Counted from the first letter of the stretch, positions 1 through 9,488 are shown. The stretch: DNA of 64,000 nt from UBA4363 sp002393965 (GCA_946542925.1 CAMNLA010000045.1:28190-92189), one strand, 5' to 3'. Numbers and translations: made by a program. Notes: a model not told the origin generated them from the sequence alone.

Positions 1-24
1 TACACTGATCCGCTTTCTTGCCTA

Positions 25-1773
25 TCACTCCTTACGGTAGGAGGACAACTCTTCCGGTTCTAAGTGCTGGATAAAGGCAGAGTGCTTGGCAACTTCCGCC
101 TCAGCCCAGTTTATGAACACACGGGCTGAATCCATAAAATCTGGCCCATTTTCCTTTATGGCTCGTGTCGCATCGAGAATAAGCAAATAACCCATTATGG
201 TCACTCCTGCCATTTCCACCAAGCGACGGGCCACCAGATCAAGATACGCCTGTCCTTCTTCTGCATCGGACTGGGCATTCTTTCGCTCCTCAACAAGGTT
301 GACTGCCGTTTCGTAAGCAGCCGCCATAGAAGCAAGACGTTCTTTCAGTCCATTCAGAGAAGCATCCACTGCCTCCTCCTGATATTCTCGGATACGGGAC
401 AGGTAGGTTCCTGTCATGACATGACGGATAGCCGCAACGGTCTGCAATTGCGAGGTTCCTTCATAGATGGTCAAAATGCGAGCGTCACGGTAGAGACGCT
501 CACAGGTGTAGTCTCGCATGAATCCGCTTCCTCCGTGTACTTGGATACAGTCGTACGCATTCTGGTTGGCAAACTCCGACCCGAAGAGCTTGGTCTCAGG
601 CGTGAACGCATCAGCCAGCTTCTGATAATACTTGAACTCTACACGCTCTTCTTTCGTAAGGCTTCGCGTACGCGATATGTCTCCATAGATTTTCGTAAAA
701 TCTACAAATCGGGTAGTCTCATAAAGCAAAGCACGGCTGGCATCCAATTTAGCCTTTATAAGAGATACCATCTCACTGACGGCTGGCATCTCAATGATAG
801 CCTTGCCGAACTGACGGCGGTCACGTGCATAAGACAGAGCCTCTCGATAGGCTGCCTCAGAGAGACCTACGGATTGTGCACCGACCCCCAGACGGGCACC
901 ATTCATCAGGGACATTACGTATTTGATAAGTCCGAGTTTACGGTCTCCAACCAGTTGCGCCTTGACGTTGGTGAATACAAGCTCCGCCGTCGGCGAACCA
1001 TGAATTCCGAGCTTGTCTTCTATACGACGCACCTTCATGCTACCATCCTTCGGATTAGTGCAGACAAAATAAGAAAGACCGCGCGCATCTTTCGTCCCTT
1101 CCTCACTACGGGCCAGAACCAATTTGATTTCTGCATCTCCATTGGTAATGAATCGCTTCACTCCATTCAGCAACCAACAGGAATCTGCTTCACTCCAGGT
1201 GGCCTTCAACTGCACGCTCTGCAGATCAGAACCGGCATCCGGTTCCGTAAGGTCCATGGAACACGTGTATCCCTTATTGATGAGCGGAAGATATTGCGCC
1301 TTCAACTCATCACTCGCAAACTCCCAGATCGTTTCCGCACAATCCTGCAAACCCCAGATGTTTCCGAATCCGGCATCTGCTCGGCTGATCACCTCATCTG
1401 CCATCACGTAAGGAACCATTGAGAAATTCAAACCGCCATACTCCCGAGGCAATGACATACCATAAACTCCTGCTTGCGTCAGCATGTCATGGTTTTTCTG
1501 TGTTCCGGAGGCATAACGGATTCGATTATTTTCCACATGAGGGCCTTCTTGATCAACGCCTTCCGCATTCTCGGCAAGGACATCCCCTGCTATTTCTCCT
1601 ACCACGTCCAACACTCGGTCGTAATTGTCCATTGCATCCCGAAAATCCTGTGGTGCGTAATCATATTTATCCTTGTCAGCGAAGTCATTTTCCTTCAGCT
1701 TGACGATCTTATCCATCAGAGGGTGGTTCAGTTGAAACCTTAACGCCTCATTGTCCGTATAATAATTGGCCAT
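25..1773 (-). CDS. Acyl-CoA dehydrogenase, long Bacteroidales form
   Basis: Flavoenzyme that oxidises (or, with electron-transfer flavoprotein, reduces) the alpha-beta bond of an acyl-CoA. Visible: the FAD/substrate segment with TEPDAGSD near residues 176-183, RFITNG near 208-212, the ARDRRQFG segment near 316-323, QVHGGSGFMRD near 411-421, and the catalytic Glu in IYEGTSQ (about Glu438). At 582 residues it is about 200 longer than the classical 380-residue family, with a C-terminal helical extension typical of a Bacteroidetes subgroup. The ATG at 1773 follows etfA by 2 nt, so it is the last gene of an etfB-etfA-acd operon. Chain-length specificity cannot be read from sequence; a short-chain or butyryl-CoA role is an inference from the Etf linkage. 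Confidence 0.93.
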   Translation of the reverse strand: MANYYTDNEALRFQLNHPLMDKIVKLKENDFADKDKYDYAPQDFRDAMDNYDRVLDVVGEIAGDVLAENAEGVDQEGPHVENNRIRYASGTQKNHDMLTQAGVYGMSLPREYGGLNFSMVPYVMADEVISRADAGFGNIWGLQDCAETIWEFASDELKAQYLPLINKGYTCSMDLTEPDAGSDLQSVQLKATWSEADSCWLLNGVKRFITNGDAEIKLVLARSEEGTKDARGLSYFVCTNPKDGSMKVRRIEDKLGIHGSPTAELVFTNVKAQLVGDRKLGLIKYVMSLMNGARLGVGAQSVGLSEAAYREALSYARDRRQFGKAIIEMPAVSEMVSLIKAKLDASRALLYETTRFVDFTKIYGDISRTRSLTKEERVEFKYYQKLADAFTPETKLFGSEFANQNAYDCIQVHGGSGFMRDYTCERLYRDARILTIYEGTSQLQTVAAIRHVMTGTYLSRIREYQEEAVDASLNGLKERLASMAAAYETAVNLVEERKNAQSDAEEGQAYLDLVARRLVEMAGVTIMGYLLILDATRAIKENGPDFMDSARVFINWAEAEVAKHSAFIQHLEPEELSSYRKE

Positions 1774-1775
1774 TT

Positions 1776-2795
1776 TTACTTGCTGTTTTTCTTGAAATAC
1801 TTAATTAACTTAGGCAATACGTCTTCCACCGTGCCCGTTATGACATAGTCTGCTACCGCGTTGATAGGCGCATCCGGATCACTGTTGACCGAGATGACGA
1901 TGCCACTTTCCTGCATACCGGCTAAATGCTGAATCTGTCCGGAAATACCACAGGCAATATAGAGTTTTGGACGGACCGTAACTCCCGTCTGACCAATCTG
2001 ACGATCATGGTCAACCCATCCCGCGTCCACTGCAGCACGGCTTGCCCCCACTTCTGCATGCAATTCCTTCGCCAGATCATAGAGCAGTTGGAAATTCTCT
2101 TTCGATCCCACTCCATATCCGCCACTGACGATGATAGGACTGTTCTTCAGGTTGTTTTTCCCTTTCTCCATCTGACGCTCCAGCACACTGACCACAAAGT
2201 CGGTTGACGAAACGTACTTGTCGATGTCGATACGCTTGATCTCCCCCTTGTAATCCGCATCGAGAATTTCTTTTTTCATTACTCCCTCTCGCACCGTAGC
2301 CATCTGAGGACGATGTTCCGGATTGACAATGGTGGCTACGATATTACCACCAAAGGCAGGACGGATCTGATAGAGCAGGTTCTTATATTCCTTTCCGGAT
2401 TTCGCATCTGTGTAGTCTCCTATCTCAAGAGACGTACAGTCTGCCGTAAGACCACTGAAAAGGGCGGAGGATACTCGTGGTCCGAGATCTCTTCCCGTTG
2501 ACGTTGCCCCCATCAGGGCTATCTGTGGTTCAATATCCTTAAAGAGGCCTACCAATATGGAGGTATGAGGCAATGACGTATAGAACGTCAGCCGCTTGTC
2601 ATCAGCCACATAGAGCGTATCCACTCCATAAGGCATGACCTGAGCAGGAATTTTGTCCAGACCGCTTCCGATGGCAACAGCCTCCAACTGAACGCCGAGC
2701 GTCGTGGCAAGTTTGCGACCTTTTGTCAATAGTTCCAGACTGACATCTGCCGCTACTCCTTCTTCAATTTCAAGATATACTACTACGTTGTTCAT
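1776..2795 (-). CDS. etfA: Electron transfer flavoprotein alpha subunit
   Basis: FAD-carrying large subunit of the EtfAB heterodimer that passes electrons to or from the adjacent acyl-CoA dehydrogenase. The N-terminal half is the nucleotide-binding-like domain. The C-terminal half has the FAD-binding signature: GASRAAVDAGW, then GQTG, IACGISGQIQH, and the SVNSDPDAPI stretch that holds the flavin. Length (339 aa) is normal. It lies 10 nt after etfB and 2 nt before the dehydrogenase, consistent with one transcript. Whether this Etf is a bifurcating type cannot be decided by eye. Confidence 0.95.
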   Translation of the reverse strand: MNNVVVYLEIEEGVAADVSLELLTKGRKLATTLGVQLEAVAIGSGLDKIPAQVMPYGVDTLYVADDKRLTFYTSLPHTSILVGLFKDIEPQIALMGATSTGRDLGPRVSSALFSGLTADCTSLEIGDYTDAKSGKEYKNLLYQIRPAFGGNIVATIVNPEHRPQMATVREGVMKKEILDADYKGEIKRIDIDKYVSSTDFVVSVLERQMEKGKNNLKNSPIIVSGGYGVGSKENFQLLYDLAKELHAEVGASRAAVDAGWVDHDRQIGQTGVTVRPKLYIACGISGQIQHLAGMQESGIVISVNSDPDAPINAVADYVITGTVEDVLPKLIKYFKKNSK

Positions 2796-2805
2796 TGCTA
2801 AAAGA

Positions 2806-3678
2806 TTATCCGATTATGTTGTTGCCAATCAATTCCTTCATCAGTCCATCGATATCTTCGTCTGATGACGTCAGTCGTTTGCTTTCCTTCGCCTGGAAAG
2901 ACACACTCTGTATCTCCTTCACTTTCGTAGGTGATCCTTTTAGACCGAGCATGTTCACATCCGTTTCTATGTCTTTTACACCCCACTCCTTAATGTTCAA
3001 AGCCTCATCTTTCTGATAGAGCTCTGGATAAGCAGGAGCCTGTGCCTGAGCCTCTGACGGCACTAGCGCACGTTTGAAACGCATCACGCGCTTAGCATTT
3101 CGACTGCGACATTCCGCCGCCGAACCATTGACCGTGATAACGGCAGGAAGCGGAGCCTTGACCAACTCCACTCCTCGCTCGACTCGACGTTTCACCGTCA
3201 CCTGACCGGATTCCACAGCCACGATTTCCTCCGCATACGTCACCTGAGGCAAACCCAGTTTCTCTGCTACCTGAGGACCCACCTGAGCCGTATCTCCGTC
3301 AATCGCCTGACGGCCACACAACACCATGTCAAAATCACCAAAATTTTTGATTCCACAGGATATCGCATAGGATGTCGCCAACGTATCACTGCCGGCAAAC
3401 TCACGTCCCGACAGCACCGCACCACCATCGGCACCGCGATACAATGCTTCTCTGATAATTTCCGCCGCACGGGCTGGACCCATTGTTAATACCTGCACTG
3501 TTGTGCCTTCATAACGGTCTTTCAGACGCAAGGCCTGCTCCAACGCATTCTTGTCTTCCGGATTGAAGATAGCTGGCAGAGCGGCACGATTCACCGTGCC
3601 GTCTTCCTTCATCGCATCCTTGCCGACATGTTGCGTATCAGGCACCTGTTTTGCTAATACTACAATTTTCAAACCCAT
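2806..3678 (-). CDS. etfB: Electron transfer flavoprotein beta subunit
   Basis: Small subunit of EtfAB. It begins with the characteristic KIVVLAKQVPDTQ strand and contains the GRQAIDGDTAQVGP nucleotide-binding loop around residues 120-135. Length (290 aa) is slightly above the usual 250-265 because of a C-terminal helical arm. It is the first gene of the etfB-etfA-acd operon; a -7-like promoter element lies about 115 nt upstream. Beta subunits bind AMP in canonical Etf and a second FAD in electron-bifurcating Etf; comparison with solved bifurcating members would be needed to choose. Confidence 0.94.
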   Translation of the reverse strand: MGLKIVVLAKQVPDTQHVGKDAMKEDGTVNRAALPAIFNPEDKNALEQALRLKDRYEGTTVQVLTMGPARAAEIIREALYRGADGGAVLSGREFAGSDTLATSYAISCGIKNFGDFDMVLCGRQAIDGDTAQVGPQVAEKLGLPQVTYAEEIVAVESGQVTVKRRVERGVELVKAPLPAVITVNGSAAECRSRNAKRVMRFKRALVPSEAQAQAPAYPELYQKDEALNIKEWGVKDIETDVNMLGLKGSPTKVKEIQSVSFQAKESKRLTSSDEDIDGLMKELIGNNIIG

Positions 3679-3791
3679 TTTGTGTCAATTAGATTTATAG
3701 ATTATTTTTTTCTTGAATGTCAACATCGATTCTCTTCAGAACCCAAAATCAACTCGGGTTTACCATGAAATTCTTGCCCATTTTAATTTAA

Positions 3792-3799
3792 CAAAAATA
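3792..3799 (-). promoter_or_regulatory. Candidate -7 element for etfB-etfA-acd
   Basis: On the minus strand this reads TATTTTTG, a perfect match to the Bacteroidetes -7 pattern TAnnTTTG, about 115 nt before the etfB start. No good TTTG -33 box sits 19-21 nt further upstream, so the assignment is tentative. Confidence 0.35.
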
Positions 3800-4330
3800 G
3801 ACATTATTCCCGAAAGACAGGAAATCTCAATAGTGAATTTTTCACAATAGAATGTTTTTGTGCAATTTTTGTATCATATTGATTATCTGACTTTTCCATG
3901 TATAACTGTTGATATTTTCTCTTTGTTTTATGTTATACAGCATATTCTTGATAGATCCTATACAATTTTCTCGCTTTTCCTGCGTTTTTACTCTTGGAAT
4001 GACATCCTGTTGTTTCGGCTTGGTCATAAAGACAGAACAGCAGAGTCATAATTTATCCGAACCCTGCTATGCCCCCCCCTGAAAAAAACCTGATTGAAAA
4101 ATAAATATTTTTTGCCTATGAATTTAAACTCTACTCCTGCTGACATTTCAGACCAAACCACACAGACTTCCTCCTGCCGTTCCTCAGAGCAGAATCTTGC
4201 CAGCCTTTCTTCTGAAGGTCCAAGCCAACACTCCATGATACTGATCATGCAGTTTGCAAGGACATATACTTCAGACATGCGAGAGAACTCTTTCCTCGGA
4301 TATTGCAAAAATTGACTGACTGGACAACAA
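3800..4330. other. Gene-free stretch between etfB and tRNA-Met
   Basis: About 530 nt of AT-rich sequence. Short open frames exist on both strands (longest on the minus strand, running into the tRNA gene), but none resembles a known family or has a convincing promoter. A run of eight C residues occurs near 4073-4080. I see no RNA gene or repeat here. Confidence 0.5.
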
Positions 4331-4365
4331 AAAAAAGACAGACCCCTTAAGAATCTGTCTTTTTT
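4331..4365 (-). terminator. Intrinsic terminator after tRNA-Met
   Basis: Perfect 12-bp inverted repeat (4331-4342 with 4354-4365) around an 11-nt loop. Runs of A on one side and T on the other make it usable in both directions. It starts 3 nt beyond the tRNA 3' end. Confidence 0.75.
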
Positions 4366-4367
4366 CG

Positions 4368-4441
4368 TAGCGAGAGGCGGACCCGAACCGCCGACCTCAT
4401 GATTATGAATCATGCGCTCTAACCAGCTGAGCTACCTCGCC
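4368..4441 (-). tRNA. tRNA-Met (CAT anticodon)
   Basis: The minus strand folds into a complete 74-nt cloverleaf: acceptor GGCGAGG with TCTCGCT, D arm GCTC/GAGC, anticodon stem CATGA/TCATG around loop TTCATAA, and T arm GGCGG-TTCGGGT-CCGCC with discriminator A. The first acceptor pair is G-U, not the mismatch typical of initiator tRNA, so this is elongator Met. A CAT tRNA can also be an Ile tRNA modified to lysidine, which cannot be excluded by eye. CCA is not encoded. Confidence 0.9.
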
Positions 4442-4533
4442 GTTGCTGAAAAGCGGTGCAAAGATAAAGAAAAAAGAGGAAAAGCCGAAAATATTTTCTA
4501 TGATTTATTTTGCTTCCGCCTCTCTTTCTCCTT

Positions 4534-5937
4534 TCAAAGTCCCGCTATCTTCTTGACTTCAGCTATGACTCCCTGTGCAAATTCATCCGCCTTTTCTTCC
4601 GTTTCTGCTTCCGAATAGACACGGATAATCGGCTCTGTATTTGACTTGCGCAGATGAACCCATCCCTCAGGCATGTCAATCTTCACTCCGTCAATGTCGT
4701 TGATCTCGTAGTCTTTGTTTGATGAGTACTTTTCCCTAACCGCCGATAGCAAGGCATCCACGTCCATCGCAGGGGTCAGGTCAATCCGGTTCTTGGAGAT
4801 GCAGTACTTCGGATAGGTTCTACGTAAGTCAGAGGTCTTCATGCCGCTTTTAGCCAGAAGCGTCAAAAACAAGGCTACACCCACCAATGCGTCACGACCG
4901 TAATGTAGTGCAGGATAGATGACTCCTCCATTCCCTTCGCCGCCGATCACGCAATTCTTTTCTTTCATCTTTGTCACCACATTCACCTCTCCTACTGCAG
5001 CTGCGTAGTACTCACATCCGGCATACCGCCTCGTTACGTCGCGCAAGGCACGAGATGATGACAGATTGCTGGCCGTGTTGCCTGGCGTATGTCGCAACAC
5101 GTAGTCGGCAACGGATACCAACGTATATTCTTCTCCGAACATGCTGCCATCTTCGTTGATGATCGCCAGACGGTCTACATCTGGATCAACTACGAATCCG
5201 ACGTCTGCTCCTTCACGACTCATCACCGCTGAGATCTCACCCAGATTCTGAGGTATCGGCTCCGGATTATGACTGAAGTGACCCGTCGGTTCGCCGTTCA
5301 GCAAGAGAACGTTCTCCACGCCCAGGGCAGACAGCAGTTTGGGGATAGCGATGCCTCCTACCGAATTGACGGCATCGACGGCCACCTTGAATTTAGCCTT
5401 CCGGATCGCTTCCACATCTACTAGTTTTAACCCCAAAACGGCCTGCACATGGCGGTCTGTATAATCCGTCTTCGACTCCACATGACCCAGACCGTCCACT
5501 TCGACAAACGTAAAGGATTCCTCTTCGGCAATCTTCAATACCTCATTGCCTTCCTTCTTATCTAGAAACTCACCTTTCTCATTCAGCAGCTTCAGGGCAT
5601 TCCATTGCTTTGGATTATGACTCGCCGTAAGGATCAGACCGCCACACGCATCCTCCATCACAACCGCCAACTCCGTCGTAGGCGTGGTCGCCAGACCGAT
5701 ATTGACGACGTCAAAGCCCATTCCGACAAGGGTACCGATGACTATGTCTGACACCATTTCGCCAGACACACGGGCATCCCTTCCTACCACAATCTTGTTC
5801 GTCGGCTTACTCACGTTGACGCGGTTCCATGTGGCATACGCTGCCGTGAACTTGACAATATCAAGCGGATTAAGACCCTCACCGGATTTTCCTCCGATGG
5901 TTCCGCGGATTCCGGATATCGATTTGATCAGTGTCAT
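4534..5937 (-). CDS. glmM: Phosphoglucosamine mutase
   Basis: Interconverts glucosamine-6-phosphate and glucosamine-1-phosphate on the way to UDP-GlcNAc for peptidoglycan and lipopolysaccharide. Four-domain alpha-D-phosphohexomutase: the phosphoserine loop TASHNPKQ (Ser106), the metal-binding loop DPDVDR near residue 249, the sugar-specificity loop GEGNGG, and the C-terminal phosphate-binding RKSNTEPIIR. Length (467 aa) matches the Bacteroidetes form. A phosphomannomutase assignment is possible in principle, but GEGNGG and overall similarity favour GlmM. The gene stands alone, 50 nt after the DUF4827 lipoprotein gene on the same strand, so it may be read through from the thrA transcript. Confidence 0.88.
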   Translation of the reverse strand: MTLIKSISGIRGTIGGKSGEGLNPLDIVKFTAAYATWNRVNVSKPTNKIVVGRDARVSGEMVSDIVIGTLVGMGFDVVNIGLATTPTTELAVVMEDACGGLILTASHNPKQWNALKLLNEKGEFLDKKEGNEVLKIAEEESFTFVEVDGLGHVESKTDYTDRHVQAVLGLKLVDVEAIRKAKFKVAVDAVNSVGGIAIPKLLSALGVENVLLLNGEPTGHFSHNPEPIPQNLGEISAVMSREGADVGFVVDPDVDRLAIINEDGSMFGEEYTLVSVADYVLRHTPGNTASNLSSSRALRDVTRRYAGCEYYAAAVGEVNVVTKMKEKNCVIGGEGNGGVIYPALHYGRDALVGVALFLTLLAKSGMKTSDLRRTYPKYCISKNRIDLTPAMDVDALLSAVREKYSSNKDYEINDIDGVKIDMPEGWVHLRKSNTEPIIRVYSEAETEEKADEFAQGVIAEVKKIAGL

Positions 5938-5987
5938 ACTATTTCTTTTTGTGGTTTGTCTCTGTTTTTATTTTTCGAAGCAACGCT

Positions 5988-6530
5988 TCAATCTGGTATA
6001 TTCAACCGTTTTATCACATACAGGTACGGTGTTACGCTGTTCATGTCCGTATAGTTCGCTATACGCGACGGAATGATGAAACGGGCCGATGCCTGATGGT
6101 GCGCAATGATCTCCATCGCTTCCACAAAGCCTTTGCTGTGATAGAAATACGTACTTCCCGTCGACCCTGGTGTGACGAAGTTAAACGACAATGGCTGCTT
6201 GGTATAGTCTGCTACCACGATGCCACTCAGCTCCCGTTTTTCCATCGTGAGGACCACATAGTCGTTCGCCTTCAGGGTGACCGTTTTATCTCCCACCTCA
6301 TCTATGCGCAGATAGATATTGTCGGATGTTCGGTACCATAGGTTGGGATTCGACGCCCATTCCTCATCCGTTGGCTGTTGTGTCGTCACTTGGATGCCGT
6401 TCGTCTTGATGAAATTGGATATACTGTTGGATTCCGCCTTTAGCAGATCCTCATAGTTACCGTCATCGTTACACGAAATCAGCACGATTGACAGCAGTAT
6501 ACCTGCCAGCAACAAAGATAGTCTGTTCAT
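5988..6530 (-). CDS. DUF4827 FKBP-like lipoprotein
   Basis: 180-residue predicted lipoprotein: hydrophobic signal followed by a lipobox ending at Cys20 (VLISC). The rest resembles the Bacteroidetes DUF4827 family, whose members look like divergent FKBP-type peptidyl-prolyl isomerases acting in the periplasm. The gene follows the FKBP lipoprotein gene by 7 nt, so the two are probably co-expressed, and in turn coupled to thrA. Isomerase activity is not demonstrated, and I do not see the full set of aromatic active-site residues. Function is inferred only. Confidence 0.7.
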   Translation of the reverse strand: MNRLSLLLAGILLSIVLISCNDDGNYEDLLKAESNSISNFIKTNGIQVTTQQPTDEEWASNPNLWYRTSDNIYLRIDEVGDKTVTLKANDYVVLTMEKRELSGIVVADYTKQPLSFNFVTPGSTGSTYFYHSKGFVEAMEIIAHHQASARFIIPSRIANYTDMNSVTPYLYVIKRLNIPD

Positions 6531-6537
6531 TCTTTCT

Positions 6538-7068
6538 CTACTTTTTCGTTACAGATTCTATTTCATATACCAACGGCGTCCGAGGCATGATTTTGTTTTT
6601 GTCTCCCAACGCCCCATAGGCATACAGTGACGGTGTTACAAGCACGGCACTTCCGCCTTCTCTCATCCGCTGCAACGCCTCATTCAGCGCTTTGTTCCTC
6701 CGGCCCGAGCCCACCTTCTGTATCTTCGCCGATGACCCCGTATAGTCATATAGCAATGTACCGTCCAACTGCAGAATGCGGTATTCCACCCGCACCACGT
6801 CTCCGTTTTGTACGGCGCTGCCATCTCCTGCCTTCTTCACGGCAAGGTAATACCCCGTCAACGAGGGCTCAAACGACAAATCCTTTCGGGCGCTCACAAA
6901 AGAGTCAATCTGCTCTTCCTCCACCGACTGCAGGACGGTATTGAGCTCCGTTATCTGCTGCTGCGTCGAGTCAGCCGGCAGTTTGTTGTACGGAACCTGC
7001 ACACTGCGTTCACATCCGGTGAGCGAACACAATGTCAGCAATACAACACCCAATCGTCCCGCTCTCAT
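6538..7068 (-). CDS. FKBP-type peptidyl-prolyl cis-trans isomerase lipoprotein
   Basis: 176 residues with a lipoprotein signal (LCSLTGC, lipidated Cys19) followed by an FKBP fold at about residues 75-175: NGDVVRVEYRI, the LDGTLLYD strand, then the flap and hydrophobic core ending PRTPLVYEIESV. Likely a periplasm-facing folding helper anchored in a membrane. Its ATG overlaps the thrA stop codon by 4 nt, which implies translational coupling to an amino-acid biosynthesis gene. The functional link is unexplained. The canonical Trp/Tyr active-site pattern is only partly conserved. Confidence 0.85.
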   Translation of the reverse strand: MRAGRLGVVLLTLCSLTGCERSVQVPYNKLPADSTQQQITELNTVLQSVEEEQIDSFVSARKDLSFEPSLTGYYLAVKKAGDGSAVQNGDVVRVEYRILQLDGTLLYDYTGSSAKIQKVGSGRRNKALNEALQRMREGGSAVLVTPSLYAYGALGDKNKIMPRTPLVYEIESVTKK

Positions 7069-9488
7069 CGTATGTTGGCTATGCTGATGATGTCTGAGAA
7101 TACGCCGGCAGCCGTGACGGAGGCTCCTGCACCATATCCCTTGATTATCATCGGATATTCTTTATAGCGTTCCGTCGTGATCATGATGATGTTATTCGAA
7201 CCCTCCAGGTCATAGAAAGGATGACGCGAATCAACCTCCTGAAGACCGACAGAACATTTTCCGTTGTCCAATGTGGCTACGAAACGGTATTTCCTGTTTT
7301 CCGACTCCAACTGACGACGCTTGGACTCAAAGTCCGCATCCATCTCCGATATGGTGCTCCAGAAATCCTCCAACGAACCTTCAAAGTACTTGTCAGGAAC
7401 AAAGAGATGTTTCTCTACGTCTTCTTGCTCAACCTTATAGCCCGCCTCGCGCGCCAGTATGACGAGCTTCCGGATGACGTCTTTCCCACTGAGGTCGATA
7501 CGCGGATCCGGCTCCGCATAGCCCGCCTCCTTCGCCATCCGGATAGTCTGTGAGAACGGAACTTCCGCACTGAGCGTATTGAAAATGTAATTCAATGTTC
7601 CCGACAGCACCGCATCAATGCGGGAGATTCGGTCGCCCGAGTTAATCAGGTCGTTGATGGTGTTGATGATCGGCAGACCCGCACCCACGTTGGTTTCAAA
7701 CAGGAACTTGATGCCCTTTTTGCGGGAGAGATCCTTCAGTTCCGCATACGTCTCATACGACGAGGAGGCAGCTATCTTATTCGCGGCCACCACCGACACG
7801 TTGTTGGTCAACAACGCCTTGTAGAGCGACGCCACCGACGGCGAGGCCGTACAGTCCACGAACACGGAATTGTATATATTCATTTCCAGTATACCTTCCA
7901 ACAAGGCTTCCGGAGTGTTATCCTCCCCTTCGCTTTCCAGACGGGTACGATAATCATGCAAGTCAATACCCTCCCTGTCAAAAACCATTTTCTTGCTGCT
8001 CGCAATACCCACCACTTTTATCTTCAGACGGTTCTGGTTCAGCAACAACTCCTGCTGCTGCAACAACTGCTCCAGCAATCCGCCTCCCACCGTGCCTATG
8101 CCACAGAGAAAGACGTTCAACTCCTGATATTCCGACAGGAAGAACGACTCGTGAATCAGATTCAACGTCTTGCGGAGCTGATCCTTCTGGATGACAAACG
8201 AGATATTCGTTTCCGAGGCGCCCTGGGCAATCGCGATCACATTGATGCCACTGCGACCCAGCACGCCGAACAACTTACCCGAAATACCCGGAATACGCTT
8301 CATTCGGTCACCGACCACCGCCACCGTCGCCAGGTCTTTCTCCGACTTGACTTCGTTGATCTCTCCCGTCGCAAGCTCATGCGCAAACTCACGGCAAATC
8401 AGCTCCACCGCATGGTCCGCCTCGCTGTTTTTTACTCCTATGGTAATCGTATTTTCCGAGGCTGCCTGAGAGATGAAGAATACCGAAATCCCGGCATCAG
8501 CCAACGATCCGTAGAGGCGCTTGCTCACGCCTGTCACGCCGACCATGCCCATTCCGAGCATCGAGACCAGCGCCGTATCATTGATGGATGAAATCCCCTT
8601 GACGCTGTTCCCTTCCGACTCCCTGTTGCGGGAAATATAGGTGCCGGGCGCTGATGGGTTGAACGTATTTTTGATGAGGATAGGTATATTCTTGTGGTAA
8701 ACGGGAAATATGGTCGGAGGATAGATGACTTTCGCTCCGAAGTTGCACAACTCCATCGCCTCTACGTAACTCAACCTGTCTATCACATATGCCTTGCTGA
8801 TGACACGCGGATCCGCCGTCATGAATCCGTCCACGTCAGTCCATATTTCCAACTGGCTTGCACCTAACTCTGCCGCCAGAATCGCTGCCGTATAATCCGA
8901 ACCGCCTCGGCCGAGGTTCGTGATCTCACCCGTCTCCGTATCCGTAGCAATGAATCCAGGAGCTAGGACAACGTCCGCGGTTCCTTTGGCAAATCTTCGA
9001 CGCACCAAATCCGATGTGACTTCCATGTCAAGCACGGTCCGGCCACTTATTTCCTTAGTCTTGATAAAGTCCGGAGAGTAAGCGTACTCTGCCGACAACA
9101 CACTCGATACGATTCGTGACGACATGCGCTCGCCGAACGAGACCACCTGCCTCTTCTCTCGCGGCTTCAGCACCCCTTGTTCCGCTATGCTTTGATAGAC
9201 CTTTTCCAGATCGGCTAAGAGAGAATGGACTTTTTCTTCCACCTCCGGTCCTGCACCCAAACCGTCCATCACCTGTTGATGACGTTGAACGATTCTGCCG
9301 TACCCTTCCTTGTATCCTTCTCCGCCTTGCGCCGCCGCGCTGGCCGTCTCCAACAACTCATCCGTGATTCCGCCCAACGCCGAGACAACGACAATGACCG
9401 GCTCGCTCTGCGATGCGACAATGGACTGAACAGAACGAATGCTTTCCACCGAACCTACGGATGTTCCTCCAAACTTTAATACTTTCAT
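7065..9488 (-). CDS. thrA: Bifunctional aspartokinase / homoserine dehydrogenase
   Basis: Catalyses the first and third steps of the aspartate pathway to threonine and methionine. The N-terminal aspartokinase starts KFGGTSVG (residues 5-12) and includes the GRGGSDYTA catalytic loop. Two ACT regulatory domains lie around residues 315-460. Homoserine dehydrogenase starts near residue 460 with the NAD(P) loop CGIGTVGGG and contains the signature GTLNYIFN and the EAGYAEPDPR segment. At 807 aa it has the usual length of fused ThrA. The ACT domains predict feedback inhibition by threonine. Downstream are two FKBP-like lipoproteins rather than the homoserine kinase and threonine synthase genes often found with thrA. 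Confidence 0.96.
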   Translation of the reverse strand: MKVLKFGGTSVGSVESIRSVQSIVASQSEPVIVVVSALGGITDELLETASAAAQGGEGYKEGYGRIVQRHQQVMDGLGAGPEVEEKVHSLLADLEKVYQSIAEQGVLKPREKRQVVSFGERMSSRIVSSVLSAEYAYSPDFIKTKEISGRTVLDMEVTSDLVRRRFAKGTADVVLAPGFIATDTETGEITNLGRGGSDYTAAILAAELGASQLEIWTDVDGFMTADPRVISKAYVIDRLSYVEAMELCNFGAKVIYPPTIFPVYHKNIPILIKNTFNPSAPGTYISRNRESEGNSVKGISSINDTALVSMLGMGMVGVTGVSKRLYGSLADAGISVFFISQAASENTITIGVKNSEADHAVELICREFAHELATGEINEVKSEKDLATVAVVGDRMKRIPGISGKLFGVLGRSGINVIAIAQGASETNISFVIQKDQLRKTLNLIHESFFLSEYQELNVFLCGIGTVGGGLLEQLLQQQELLLNQNRLKIKVVGIASSKKMVFDREGIDLHDYRTRLESEGEDNTPEALLEGILEMNIYNSVFVDCTASPSVASLYKALLTNNVSVVAANKIAASSSYETYAELKDLSRKKGIKFLFETNVGAGLPIINTINDLINSGDRISRIDAVLSGTLNYIFNTLSAEVPFSQTIRMAKEAGYAEPDPRIDLSGKDVIRKLVILAREAGYKVEQEDVEKHLFVPDKYFEGSLEDFWSTISEMDADFESKRRQLESENRKYRFVATLDNGKCSVGLQEVDSRHPFYDLEGSNNIIMITTERYKEYPMIIKGYGAGASVTAAGVFSDIISIANIR

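Noticed and set aside
4024..4413. 129-codon minus-strand open frame upstream of etfB
   Set aside because: It runs through the terminator and into the tRNA-Met gene, has no promoter and resembles no family.
4368..4441. Initiator tRNA-fMet
   Set aside because: The acceptor 1:72 position can pair as G-U, whereas initiators have a mismatch there; an elongator (or lysidine-type Ile) reading fits better.
5976..5990. Hairpin at the end of the DUF4827 gene as a terminator
   Set aside because: Only a 5-bp stem, and on the relevant strand it is followed by A-rich rather than T-rich sequence.
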